From Oscillospiraceae bacterium (GTDB lineage Bacteria > Bacillota > Clostridia > Oscillospirales > UBA929): a stretch of DNA of 14,440 nt. The notes below the pieces were generated by a model that was not told the DNA's origin, ran no database searches, and saw only the letters and a program-made list of their open reading frames with translations. Positions 1-5,951 of this stretch are shown here, in pieces (the first letter of the stretch is position 1; each line of letters starts with the position of its first letter). The stretch lies in the NCBI GenBank assembly GCA_031282535.1, contig JAITDM010000007.1, forward strand, positions 1 through 14,440, written 5' to 3'. Position numbers and translations under genes: made by a program.

Positions 1-351
1 CGGGGCAGCCTCGGAGGCGGGGGGCTCAAAGCCGCCGGCGAAGTCCACCGGGCGGAACTCGAACGCCGTCTGGCCGGGGTGAAAGAAGCGGAGGTGCGTG
101 TGATGAAGGAGCTCATAGCGGAGAGGACAGCCGCATATATTGTGAGCGAGGCCGGCGTCAGGGGGCTGTCCCTCACGGCCGAGGTGACGGTTTGGGCGGA
201 GGCGGACGGAACGCCGGTGCCGTATGCCGTGCACCTGCGGCCCCGGACAAAGCCGAACCCGGACGCCGCCCAGGCCCTGGGGGCGTGGATCGCCGGGACG
301 CTCGGCATCCCGGCCCGGCGGCAGACCTGGGCGGCGGAGGTGAGCGCATGA
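1..351 (+). CDS. spoIIIAF: Stage III sporulation protein AF, C-terminal part
   Basis: The frame is open from base 1 and ends in TGA at 349-351; the N-terminal half lies outside the window. The 116 visible residues start with a Gly-rich stretch, then a charged helix (HRAELERRL to about residue 40) and a compact domain ending in GTLGIPARRQTW. This fits the soluble C-terminal domain of SpoIIIAF, whose N-terminus normally carries membrane helices. The protein is part of the mother-cell SpoIIIA complex that, with SpoIIQ, joins mother cell and forespore during engulfment. The call rests mainly on position: the stop overlaps the start of spoIIIAG as ATGA, and spoIIIAH follows, giving the conserved AF-AG-AH order. 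The sequence itself diverges a lot in this family. An internal GTG at 79 is not the true start, because coding sequence continues upstream of it. Confidence 0.85.
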   Translation, partial: RGSLGGGGLKAAGEVHRAELERRLAGVKEAEVRVMKELIAERTAAYIVSEAGVRGLSLTAEVTVWAEADGTPVPYAVHLRPRTKPNPDAAQALGAWIAGTLGIPARRQTWAAEVSA

Positions 352-914
352 AGACGGACGGGTGCCTCGGCGGACCGGGCGTCAGGCTCCCCGCGTGGCT
401 GGGCCGGTACCGGTATGTGCTGCTCATCGCGGCGGTCGGCGTCCTGCTGCTCCTGTGGCCCGCCTCCCGGCCGACGGAGGCGTCGGCGCCGCAGCCGCCG
501 GTCACGTTTTCTTTGGCGGAGTTTGAGGAACATCTGGCCGGGGCGCTGTCGGCCGCCGGCGGGGTGGGGCGCGTCCGGGTGGTGCTGACGCTGCGGACCG
601 ACATGGAGACGCTGCTCCCGCAGGAGGAGAGCGTCAGCGAGCGCCGCTCGTGGGACGACGGCCGCCTCAGCGACTACGACGTCCGGACGGATGTGAAGAC
701 GGTGGTGACCTCTGGTGGCGGCGGGGACGGACCGATGGTGGTCGGCCGCGTCTATCCGGAGTTCAAGGGCGCGCTTGTCGTGTGCGACGGCGGCGGGGAC
801 CCGTCGGTCTGTCTGCGCGTGGTGGAGTCGGTGGCGGCGCTCACCGGACTCGGCAGCGACAAGATCGCCGTGATCCCCATGGAGAAAAGCAGGACAGGGA
901 GGAAAGCAGAATGA
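348..914 (+). CDS. spoIIIAG: Stage III sporulation protein AG
   Basis: 188 aa. The start is ATG 348, which overlaps the spoIIIAF stop by four bases; the frame is open further upstream, but that stretch is the shadow of spoIIIAF. A short cytoplasmic N-terminus is followed by one membrane helix (about residues 22-38, rich in Leu/Val/Ala). A Pro/Ala-rich linker leads to a domain from about residue 55 with the pattern LAGALSAAGGVGRVRVVLTL, typical of the SpoIIIAG ring-building fold related to secretion-system ring proteins. The segment VVCDGGGDPSVCLRVVESVAALTGLGSDKIAV near the C-terminus is a family signature. In the known system SpoIIIAG oligomerises into a large ring in the intermembrane space. 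The gene is translationally coupled on both sides. In model sporulators the operon is under mother-cell sigma-E; its promoter lies upstream of this window. Confidence 0.93.
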   Translation: MKTDGCLGGPGVRLPAWLGRYRYVLLIAAVGVLLLLWPASRPTEASAPQPPVTFSLAEFEEHLAGALSAAGGVGRVRVVLTLRTDMETLLPQEESVSERRSWDDGRLSDYDVRTDVKTVVTSGGGGDGPMVVGRVYPEFKGALVVCDGGGDPSVCLRVVESVAALTGLGSDKIAVIPMEKSRTGRKAE

Positions 915-1528
915 AGATCTGGAAACGCAACGCCGTGATCATGACGGTCATCCTGTTTGTGTGTGTGGCGCTGTATCTGAGCTGGAGCGACAACCGGTCG
1001 GAGGACGGCCTGTCCGACGAGATGGGGTCCTTCCTCGACGGCGCGGACGGCCTGTTACAGGTGCACGACGTCCAACCGGAGGCGGGGGACCCGCTGGCGG
1101 GCGTCGACGTCGGCGTCATCGAGCCGGGCACGGACACAATTGTACAGAGCGCCTCGCCGGGCGGGGAAGCGGACAGCTATTTTGCCCAGGCCCGGCTCTC
1201 GCGCCAGCGGGCCCGCGACAGCACGCTCGAGATACTAAACCGGACCGCCGGGCAGGAGGGAGGGGATCAATCCCTGCGGGACAAAGCCGCGGCGTTGCTG
1301 GAGTCGCTGGCCCGCGACACGCTGAAGGAGGCGCAGATCGAGGAACTTGTCAAGGCCAAGGGTTTTGCCGACTGCGTGGCGTTTTTGAGCGAGAGCGGCG
1401 TCAACATTGTCGTAGCCCCGCCCAAGGGCGGGCTGCTGGCCAGCGACGTGGCCAAGATCCAGGACATCGTGGTCGGCGAAACCACGCTGCCCGCCACGGC
1501 GATCAAGATCGTACCGGCGAAAGTGTGA
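911..1528 (+). CDS. spoIIIAH: Stage III sporulation protein AH
   Basis: 205 aa. ATG 911 overlaps the spoIIIAG stop (ATGA) and has a purine-rich ribosome site (AGGGAGGAAAG) just upstream. An N-terminal helix (about residues 8-24) anchors the protein in the mother-cell membrane. Residues 27-100 form a variable acidic linker. The C-terminal domain (about 100-205) has the conserved SpoIIIAH features: a long helix around SYFAQARLSRQRARDSTLEIL, then KAAALLESLA, EELVKAKGF and a final strand pattern SGVNIVVAPP. In Bacillus and Clostridium this domain, related to YscJ/FliF ring proteins, faces the intermembrane space and binds SpoIIQ. It is the last gene of the spoIIIA operon; what follows is repeat and hairpin sequence. 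Confidence 0.95.
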   Translation: MKIWKRNAVIMTVILFVCVALYLSWSDNRSEDGLSDEMGSFLDGADGLLQVHDVQPEAGDPLAGVDVGVIEPGTDTIVQSASPGGEADSYFAQARLSRQRARDSTLEILNRTAGQEGGDQSLRDKAAALLESLARDTLKEAQIEELVKAKGFADCVAFLSESGVNIVVAPPKGGLLASDVAKIQDIVVGETTLPATAIKIVPAKV

Positions 1529-1532
1529 CGGC

Positions 1533-1576
1533 AATTGACATTGAGAATTGAGAGTTGAGAATTGAGAATTGACATT
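1533..1576. repeat. Heptamer tandem repeat
   Basis: About six degenerate copies of the 7-mer GAGAATT lie in tandem (GACATT, GAGAATT, GAGAGTT, GAGAATT, GAGAATT, GACATTT), starting five bases after the spoIIIAH stop. The AT-rich unit stands out against the surrounding GC-rich sequence. Similar heptamer arrays occur in intergenic regions of many bacteria; no function can be read from it here. Confidence 0.85.
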
Positions 1577-1608
1577 TGTCGTCGTCCATAAGTGAGGGTT
1601 TTGGCACG

Positions 1609-1651
1609 TTCAGGCCAAGAAAATCCAGAAAATGGATTTTCTTGGCCTGAA
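1609..1651 (+). terminator. Long perfect hairpin, possible spoIIIA terminator
   Basis: A perfect 19-bp stem with a 5-base loop (GAAAA at 1628-1632); the core arms are 1611-1627 and 1633-1649, extended by two T-A pairs. It lies between spoIIIAH and the tRNA promoter, where a terminator is expected. It is followed by a short A-run, not a T-run, so intrinsic termination on the + strand is uncertain. It could also be a processing site or a REP-like element. Confidence 0.5.
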
Positions 1652-1657
1652 AAATCG

Positions 1658-1686
1658 TTGACAAAGGCGCGAATTTATTATATTAT
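1658..1686 (+). promoter_or_regulatory. Sigma-A-type promoter for the tRNA genes
   Basis: TTGACA (1658-1663), a 17-base spacer, then TATTAT (1681-1686): a near-consensus housekeeping promoter in an AT-rich patch. The expected start point near 1693 leaves a leader of about 80 bases before tRNA-Gln. No protein gene intervenes, so it should drive the two tRNAs as one transcript. Confidence 0.85.
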
Positions 1687-1773
1687 ATTTAAGTAACTGC
1701 TTTGAGGCTCCTGGGCCTGCCGGCTGCTGCGCGGCGCCCGTTGACAACGCCGGTGTCCCGGGGGGACAGACGA

Positions 1774-1849
1774 TGGGATGTAGCCAAGTCGGTAAGGCAC
1801 CAGACTTTGACTCTGGCATTCGCAGGTTCGAGTCCTGCCATCCCAGCCA
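1774..1849 (+). tRNA. tRNA-Gln (anticodon UUG)
   Basis: A full cloverleaf of 76 bases: acceptor arm TGGGATG pairs with CATCCCA, followed by G and an encoded CCA. The anticodon stem CCAGA/TCTGG encloses CTTTGAC, giving anticodon TTG. The T arm contains GGTTCGAGTCC. The U1-A72 opening pair and discriminator G are typical of bacterial tRNA-Gln. It is probably cotranscribed with the tRNA-Lys 81 bases downstream. Confidence 0.97.
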
Positions 1850-1930
1850 GTCCGCTCGTCTTCAGCAGAGGGGGAGAAGGACGAAGAGGGGGGGACGACT
1901 GCTTTTGCGCAAGCAACGGCAGCCCCATCC

Positions 1931-2006
1931 GACCCACTAGCTCAGTCGGCAGAGCACCTGCCTTTTAAGCAGGTTGTCCGCGGTTCGAATCCGCGGTGGG
2001 TCACCA
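1931..2006 (+). tRNA. tRNA-Lys (anticodon UUU)
   Basis: 76 bases with acceptor arm GACCCAC pairing with GTGGGTC, discriminator A and encoded CCA. The anticodon stem CCTGC/GCAGG encloses CTTTTAA, giving anticodon TTT. The T loop is GGTTCGAATCC. Its CCA end runs directly into the terminator hairpin. Confidence 0.97.
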
Positions 2007-2053
2007 GAAACACACCGCCAACCTACGGTTGGCGGTGTGTTTCTGCTTTTTTT
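2005..2053 (+). terminator. Intrinsic terminator of the tRNA unit; copy A of a recurring hairpin
   Basis: The arms 2007-2023 and 2027-2043 pair perfectly around the loop TAC, extend by two more pairs, and lead to a T7 run (2047-2053). The core (ACACACCGCCAACC and its complement) recurs at 4196-4233 and, truncated, at 3219-3255. The tRNA unit (+) and the Rpn gene (-) converge here. Confidence 0.92.
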
Positions 2054-2087
2054 GTCCCGATGACATACGAAAAGTTCGTGTAAAATT

Positions 2088-2942
2088 TTAGTGTTCTTCT
2101 TTTTTTGACAACTTGACCACTTCATTCAGAGGCAACCCTGTTGCCGCCGCTACTTGCTCGGGCGGCATGTTTAGGGCAATCATGTTCTTGGCGACTTTGT
2201 ATATCCCTTTCTCAACGCCTTCCTCGAACCATTCCTCGCGCCAAACCTCTATGGCGTCGTCGAGCTTGAATTCCGTAAACAACATGTTCCTCACCTCGGA
2301 TGATCGATTGTTCAGAAAATCCACCAGTATACCGTCCGCAACGCAGTCGTCTACAGCCTTTTTGATTGCCTCTTCAAGCGACAAACCAGCGGCGTGGTAT
2401 TGCCGCACTCGCTCAGTGAACACTGCGTACCCATTTAACGATTCGCTGCGCGCCACGATCTCGCGGTTGCGCCCGGCGCCTACGTTGTAGATCGTCACTT
2501 CCAAGTCCAGCAGTCCGCCGCGCCGTACATCGTCCTTGAACGCGTCCGACAGGCGAAGCGTTTTTTTGTCGGGGAAGTCCTCCGTGCCATTGTACAGAAC
2601 GTAGAACTCCGGCTTCGGGATTTTGATCAGCCGCGTCCGGTATATCGCCTTGTTTTCGATGATCCTCTCATACACCCGTGCGATGTATATCAACAGACGC
2701 AAAGGTAAATTTTCATTGATCGTGGACTGATGCTCCAAACACACGACGATCTTGTCCCCGATGACGAACGCCAAATCGTTGCACCGGTCCATGAAGAGTG
2801 CATCCTCCAGCGTCGCGTCGACGACCGGCGTGTCGGGCGGCAGGTTCGTGCCGGAAAGCGCGTTGTAAAGTTCCAGCATTTTGTCCGGTTCGCCGAACAG
2901 CAGTGTAAAAACGCTGTCCTTGTATCTTTTGTTTGCGCCCAT
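2088..2942 (-). CDS. Rpn family recombination-promoting nuclease / putative transposase
   Basis: 284 aa. The chosen start is ATG 2942 (MGANKRYKDSVF), which follows AAAGGGGTGG at normal spacing; an in-frame start ten codons upstream is less well placed. Family features are the N-terminal KDSVFTLLFGEPDKMLELYNAL, the presumed PD-(D/E)XK core with D56, E70 and Q72 (DLAFVIGDKIVVCLEHQS), then the NLPLRLLIYIARVYE helix. The C-terminal third is charged and rich in VEKGI/EQVAAATGL-type helices common in these proteins. Rpn proteins studied in E. coli are DNA endonucleases that promote RecA-independent recombination; their natural role is debated. It looks full length. Its base composition is less GC-rich than that of the flanking housekeeping genes, which suggests transfer. 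It stands alone, convergent with the tRNA unit. Confidence 0.9.
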   Translation of the reverse strand: MGANKRYKDSVFTLLFGEPDKMLELYNALSGTNLPPDTPVVDATLEDALFMDRCNDLAFVIGDKIVVCLEHQSTINENLPLRLLIYIARVYERIIENKAIYRTRLIKIPKPEFYVLYNGTEDFPDKKTLRLSDAFKDDVRRGGLLDLEVTIYNVGAGRNREIVARSESLNGYAVFTERVRQYHAAGLSLEEAIKKAVDDCVADGILVDFLNNRSSEVRNMLFTEFKLDDAIEVWREEWFEEGVEKGIYKVAKNMIALNMPPEQVAAATGLPLNEVVKLSKKEEH

Positions 2943-3080
2943 CGTGCCACCCCTTTGCTGATAGCATACCACACCACGCCCTGTTTCGCAAGTTCCGCGA
3001 AATAATTTTGATACTCTCCGCCAGACGGCCTCCGGGGAAGAGAGGATGCAGATGTTCTCGGCAATGTGAAAGTCAGCAGA
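2943..3080. other. Intergenic stretch without recognisable gene
   Basis: This lies between the Rpn start and the GerMN fragment. It holds the Rpn ribosome site and presumably its promoter. I see no convincing coding sequence or repeat in it. Confidence 0.5.
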
Positions 3081-3220
3081 TCACGACATCTCCGGGCGGG
3101 TCAGGGGGTCGGAGAGGGCGTGGGAGCCATAGAAGAAGGCCGAGGCGCCGTCTTTTCGGAATTGGACCGCCTCAACGCCGGGCAGTTCGGAGAGAGAGAA
3201 CAAAGGCGTCCAGTACCAGC
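3081..3220 (-). pseudogene. Duplicated 3' fragment of the GerMN lipoprotein gene
   Basis: These 140 bases match 5022-5163, the last 46 codons and stop of the GerMN gene, in the same orientation. By eye there are about nine substitutions and one 2-base deletion, in the run after GGCAGTTCGG, which shifts the frame. The similarity begins exactly at the stop codon and ends at CAGTACCAGC. There is no start codon or upstream portion, so this is a dead fragment. It runs directly into truncated hairpin copy B. Confidence 0.9.
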
Positions 3221-3255
3221 CCAACCGTAGGTTGGCGGTGTGTTTTGCTGTGCGT
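3219..3255. repeat. Truncated copy B of the recurring hairpin
   Basis: CCCAACC, loop GTA, then GGTTGGCGGTGTGTTTTGCT and on to TGTGC. The right part equals copy C, but the left arm is lost beyond CCCAACC because the GerMN fragment abuts it. The loop reads GTA, the complement of the TAC in copies A and C, so the centre looks inverted relative to them. Only a short stem remains, so terminator activity is doubtful. Confidence 0.8.
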
Positions 3256-3287
3256 CGTAGGGCTTCGGGTGATTTTCCGTTTATTTG

Positions 3288-3316
3288 TTGATTTTTCCAG
3301 AATTTTGATGTATACT
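3288..3316 (+). promoter_or_regulatory. Likely promoter of the lipoprotein gene
   Basis: TTGATT (3288-3293), a 17-base spacer, then TATACT (3311-3316), about 80 bases before the lipoprotein start in an AT-rich patch. It is a good match to a sigma-A promoter. Confidence 0.7.
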
Positions 3317-3393
3317 AAATTTGTAGACATATCTGCCGAAATCGTATGTATTGCACTTTTTTCGCATATCACAAAGATAAAAAGGGAAGTGGG

Positions 3394-4050
3394 ATGGATA
3401 TGAAGAGGCTTGCATTCGCTATTTCCGCAGTGTTACTTTTGTTCCTTGTCCTGCTATCCGGATGCGCGGTACGCCCTGTTGAGACGCCAACGCCAGATCA
3501 GCCGTCTCCGCAAGCTTTTGTCGAGGAGATTGCTCCAAATGCTATCGTAGAAGATACCCCAAACGCATATTATGATGGGTACAGAGCCGGGTATGATGCC
3601 GCAACAGAGGATCTGACAACATCATCTCAGGAGATTGATGTCGACGTTAAGGAGACCACGAGCGAAGAGGTTGAACATAGACGCGAGGAAAATGCACGTG
3701 GCACCGATAGCGTGACACTAACGCCAACGCCCACACCTAAACCCACCGTTAAACCAACGCCAACACCCACACCTAAGCCCACCGTTAAACCAACGCCAAC
3801 GCCAACACCCACACCCACACCCACACCAACGACTAAACCTAAACCAACCGTTAAGCCGACACCGACGCCAGAACCGGAACTGGAGCCAGAGTCAGAGCCA
3901 TCAAGCGATGTTATTGTCTACATCACAAAAACCGGCGAAAAGTATCATCGGGGCTCTTGCAGCTATCTTCGACAGTCCAAGATCTCAATAGAACGCTCAG
4001 AGGCCCAGAGACTTGGATATACCGCATGTAGTCGCTGTAAACCCGGATAA
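3394..4050 (+). CDS. Lipoprotein with Thr-Pro repeat linker and C-terminal His/Cys domain
   Basis: 218 aa. Start ATG 3394 (an alternative is ATG 3400) follows AAAGGGAAG; an upstream in-frame ATG at 3346 would put 16 extra polar residues before the signal peptide. The signal peptide ends in lipobox LSGC with Cys24, so a membrane-anchored surface lipoprotein is expected. Residues 25-105 are polar, with a DGYRAGYDAA segment at 61-70. Residues 109-160 are TPTPKP-type repeats, probably an extended spacer crossing the wall. The end (about 173-218) reads as VIVYITKTGEKYH, then H185, C189, C212 and C215, finishing GYTACSRCKPG. This small putative metal-binding module is found at the C-terminus of many secreted Firmicutes proteins, including some nuclease-like ones. 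No catalytic domain is visible, so the function is unknown. Base composition differs from the surrounding core genes. Confidence 0.88.
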   Translation: MDMKRLAFAISAVLLLFLVLLSGCAVRPVETPTPDQPSPQAFVEEIAPNAIVEDTPNAYYDGYRAGYDAATEDLTTSSQEIDVDVKETTSEEVEHRREENARGTDSVTLTPTPTPKPTVKPTPTPTPKPTVKPTPTPTPTPTPTPTTKPKPTVKPTPTPEPELEPESEPSSDVIVYITKTGEKYHRGSCSYLRQSKISIERSEAQRLGYTACSRCKPG

Positions 4051-4057
4051 ATTAACA

Positions 4058-4189
4058 CTACTTCGTCCGCTGCCTCCCGATCTCCGGCGTCGCCTGGATC
4101 ACGTCATACGTCTCCTGCATGCGCCGCTTGATCTGCTTTTTCGTGGCCTTGTTCACGTCCAGCGGTGCCGACGCATTTATGTCTATGCT
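4058..4189 (-). pseudogene. Possible C-terminal remnant of an unidentified gene
   Basis: On the - strand, 43 codons are open from 4189 to a TAG at 4058-4060, with no start codon. The codons favour G or C in third position, as in the core genes. The predicted peptide is basic and helix-like: it contains DVNKATKKQIKRRMQETYDV and ends in PEIGRQRTK. It is preceded directly by hairpin copy C. This resembles the broken tail of a larger protein, but I do not recognise the family. Confidence 0.35.
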
Positions 4190-4195
4190 TCACCA

Positions 4196-4233
4196 AAAAC
4201 ACACCGCCCAACCTACGGTTGGCGGTGTGTTTT
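4196..4233. terminator. Copy C of the recurring hairpin, likely bidirectional terminator
   Basis: The left arm 4196-4213 and right arm 4217-4233 pair around loop TAC, with one extra C in the left arm. TTTT follows on the + strand and TTTTT on the - strand. It lies between the convergent lipoprotein (+) and toxin (-) genes, so it may end transcripts from both sides. It shares the stem core with copy A. Confidence 0.7.
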
Positions 4234-4336
4234 GCTGTGCCCGGCAGGGCAATAAGTTGACGCAGAAAGGCCAATACAGGCTTGACAGTAGGAATCGTTC
4301 ACTAAAGGCAAGGGTAGCCGCCGTGTGACGTGTGGT

Positions 4337-4657
4337 TCAAAAATTAGGCAGAGTCTTATTCTCTGATCTGGCGTCAAGGATAAGATCGATATACACCGTG
4401 TCATCGGAAACTTGGAAGATGATTAACAGATATTTCTCCAACGCCAGTTTTCTATATTTCCCACAAGGCAGGCAAGGGTTTTCATAGGATGCACATCGTT
4501 CCGGCATTTCTTCCAGAGAATCGACCTTTTCTTCAAACTGATCGAATAACGATTCCCCTGCTTTTATGCTTGCCTGCGCGAGAAAGCGTGCGTGTTCAAA
4601 AAGCATATCCCTGGCTTTGGCGGACACCAGGACAGTATATTTTGGCAATTCATTCAC
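4337..4657 (-). CDS. Type II toxin, RelE/ParE superfamily
   Basis: 106 aa, starting at ATG 4657, which lies inside the last codons of the antitoxin gene (8-base overlap). The pattern fits the RelE/ParE fold: an N-terminal strand (YTVLVSAKARDML), two helices (FEHARFLAQASIKAG and ESLFDQFEEKVDSLEEMPERC) and a strand-rich end (YRKLALEKYLLIIFQVSDDTVYIDLILDARS). The PERC...YRKL...YLLIIFQV...V...ILDAR signature is closest to ParE-like toxins. Known members are either mRNA interferases or gyrase poisons; the sequence alone does not decide which. Antitoxin first, toxin second and overlapping frames support a coupled TA pair. Length is normal and no disruption is seen. Confidence 0.87.
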   Translation of the reverse strand: MNELPKYTVLVSAKARDMLFEHARFLAQASIKAGESLFDQFEEKVDSLEEMPERCASYENPCLPCGKYRKLALEKYLLIIFQVSDDTVYIDLILDARSENKTLPNF

Positions 4658-4940
4658 CGGACGTGCCTCCAGTCAAGCTGCGCAACATGGCCCGACCTTC
4701 GGCAATGACCTCGCGTGCGGGATAATCCGGCGCTCCCCGCAACCGGTCAGCCTCCACCTCCAGCAGCTGCGCCCGGACGTCAAGCATCCTTTCCCGTCGA
4801 TAAAAAGCCCCTATATCCATAACAACCAAGTCGCCTTCGCCATTGACGGTCAAATGCACCGGCTCATGAGTGGCCTTGCACAGTGCGGAGATGTCCTTGT
4901 AGCCGTTGCGGATTGCTTTAGAAGACTTGATGATCACCAT
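4650..4940 (-). CDS. Antitoxin, Phd/YefM-like
   Basis: 96 aa, ATG 4940 behind a strong ribosome site (AAAGAGGTGAG). The N-terminus (MVIIKSSKAIRNGYKDISALCK) has the Phd/YefM pattern in which the protein binds operator DNA as a dimer; VHLTVNGEGDLVVMDIGAFYRRE is the conserved middle strand-helix. The C-terminal part is charged and helical (LLEVEADRLRG, AREVIAEGRAML), as expected for the toxin-wrapping tail. In the known families antitoxin and complex repress their own promoter. A near-perfect promoter lies 42 bases upstream of the start. Confidence 0.88.
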   Translation of the reverse strand: MVIIKSSKAIRNGYKDISALCKATHEPVHLTVNGEGDLVVMDIGAFYRRERMLDVRAQLLEVEADRLRGAPDYPAREVIAEGRAMLRSLTGGTSGE

Positions 4941-4982
4941 CTCACCTCTTTTGCAGTTTTATTTTGTCCCAATTGCATACTA

Positions 4983-5011
4983 ATTATACCACCGTGTGCG
5001 ATGCATGTAAA
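4983..5011 (-). promoter_or_regulatory. Promoter of the toxin-antitoxin operon
   Basis: Read on the - strand: TTTACA (5011-5006), a 17-base spacer, then TATAAT (4988-4983). This is a near-consensus sigma-A promoter. It lies just downstream of the GerMN stop codon. Autorepression by the antitoxin is likely from family knowledge; I did not find a clear operator palindrome. Confidence 0.85.
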
Positions 5012-5021
5012 GGATAAATTT

Positions 5022-5939
5022 TCACGACAGCTCTGGACGGGGCAGGGGGTCGAAGAGGGAGTGGGAGCCATAGAAGAAGGCCGAGGCGCCGTCTTTTTGG
5101 AATTGGACCGCCTCGACGCCGGGCAGTTCGGTGAGAGAGAGGACAAAGGCGTCCAGTACCAGCTCCGGCGGCACCTCCGGTTCGGTGTCGTAGAATGCCG
5201 CCGGCAGATTGACGTAGCAGAGACCGCCCTCCGTCCGGACGCTCAGGGGAGAAATGTCGAACCCCACGAGCGGCAGCAGGCCGGATAGCTTGGGACCGCC
5301 CAGCAGTTCCTCCACCACATAGCGCTCGGCGGACTCGTTTTCGCGGATGAACACCACGCGCGTCTCACGCGTCAGCACCGACGTGGCGGCGGAAACAAAG
5401 TACAGCGTGAGCTGCCGCTCAACCGGCCGCAGCGCCAGAGAGTCCGTCACAAAGTCGCGCGCGGTCAGGACGCGGTCGAGCTCGGGGCAGGGCTGCCCCT
5501 CCACCGTCAGCCGCAGCGCGCGCACGTCGGGCAGTTCGCATAGCGTCAGCGCGGCGCAGGCGCCGGCGACAGTGACCGCCGCGCCGGAGAAGGCGGACGC
5601 CGCGGAGAGATCGACCGTAAGCGTGCCCGATTCCAGCGAGGCGGACAGCACCCGCATGCCCGCCGGAAAGGCGGACCGCAGCCGCTCGCCCTCCGGCGCC
5701 GAGAGCAGATGGCCGGCGGCAAAGGCAATGGGGTCCGTCACCCCCGCCGCGTCGAACACAAAGGGCGCGAGCATCTGGTCCAGAGCGCCGCTCTCCCAGT
5801 CCGCGACATAGTAGACGGTGAGACCGTCGGCCGGGGCGGGGGTGGGCCGGCCCGCGCCCTGACAGCCGGCCAGCAGACAGAGAAACGCCAGACAGACGGC
5901 CGCGCCGCGCCGCCGCGCGGCCGCCGCGCGCCTCGACAG
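5022..5939 (-). CDS. GerMN-domain lipoprotein (two GerMN domains), start uncertain
   Basis: 305 codons from CTG 5939. The first ATG (5774) would remove the whole signal sequence. From 5939 the protein has a basic N-terminus, a hydrophobic core (AVCLAFLCLLAGC) with lipobox LAGC and Cys26, then two GerMN domains at about 41-150 (starts LTVYYVAD) and 176-288 (starts QLTLYFVSA). GerMN domains occur in GerM, a Bacillus protein needed for sporulation and germination that helps stabilise the SpoIIIA-SpoIIQ complex, and in actinobacterial LpqB. No ATG, GTG or TTG lies in frame between the upstream TAG (5954-5952) and the lipobox. The best ribosome site (5976-5969) points at GTG 5960, which is followed by GTG and that TAG. 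Either a CTG start is used or the gene is knocked out at codon 3. It is the last gene after the regulator and kinase. Confidence 0.82.
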   Translation of the reverse strand: MSRRAAAARRRGAAVCLAFLCLLAGCQGAGRPTPAPADGLTVYYVADWESGALDQMLAPFVFDAAGVTDPIAFAAGHLLSAPEGERLRSAFPAGMRVLSASLESGTLTVDLSAASAFSGAAVTVAGACAALTLCELPDVRALRLTVEGQPCPELDRVLTARDFVTDSLALRPVERQLTLYFVSAATSVLTRETRVVFIRENESAERYVVEELLGGPKLSGLLPLVGFDISPLSVRTEGGLCYVNLPAAFYDTEPEVPPELVLDAFVLSLTELPGVEAVQFQKDGASAFFYGSHSLFDPLPRPELS

Positions 5940-5951
5940 ACGGATGCCCCA

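Noticed and set aside
1931..2006. tRNA-Lys as an integrase attachment site
   Set aside because: No integrase gene and no second copy of the tRNA 3' end are visible in the window.
2088..2942. Rpn protein as part of a complete insertion sequence
   Set aside because: No terminal inverted repeats or target duplication can be seen around it; the nearby hairpins are terminator-like.
3721..3880. Thr-Pro coding stretch as a stand-alone DNA microsatellite
   Set aside because: It is in frame within a lipoprotein having a signal peptide before and a folded domain after it, so it is a protein linker.
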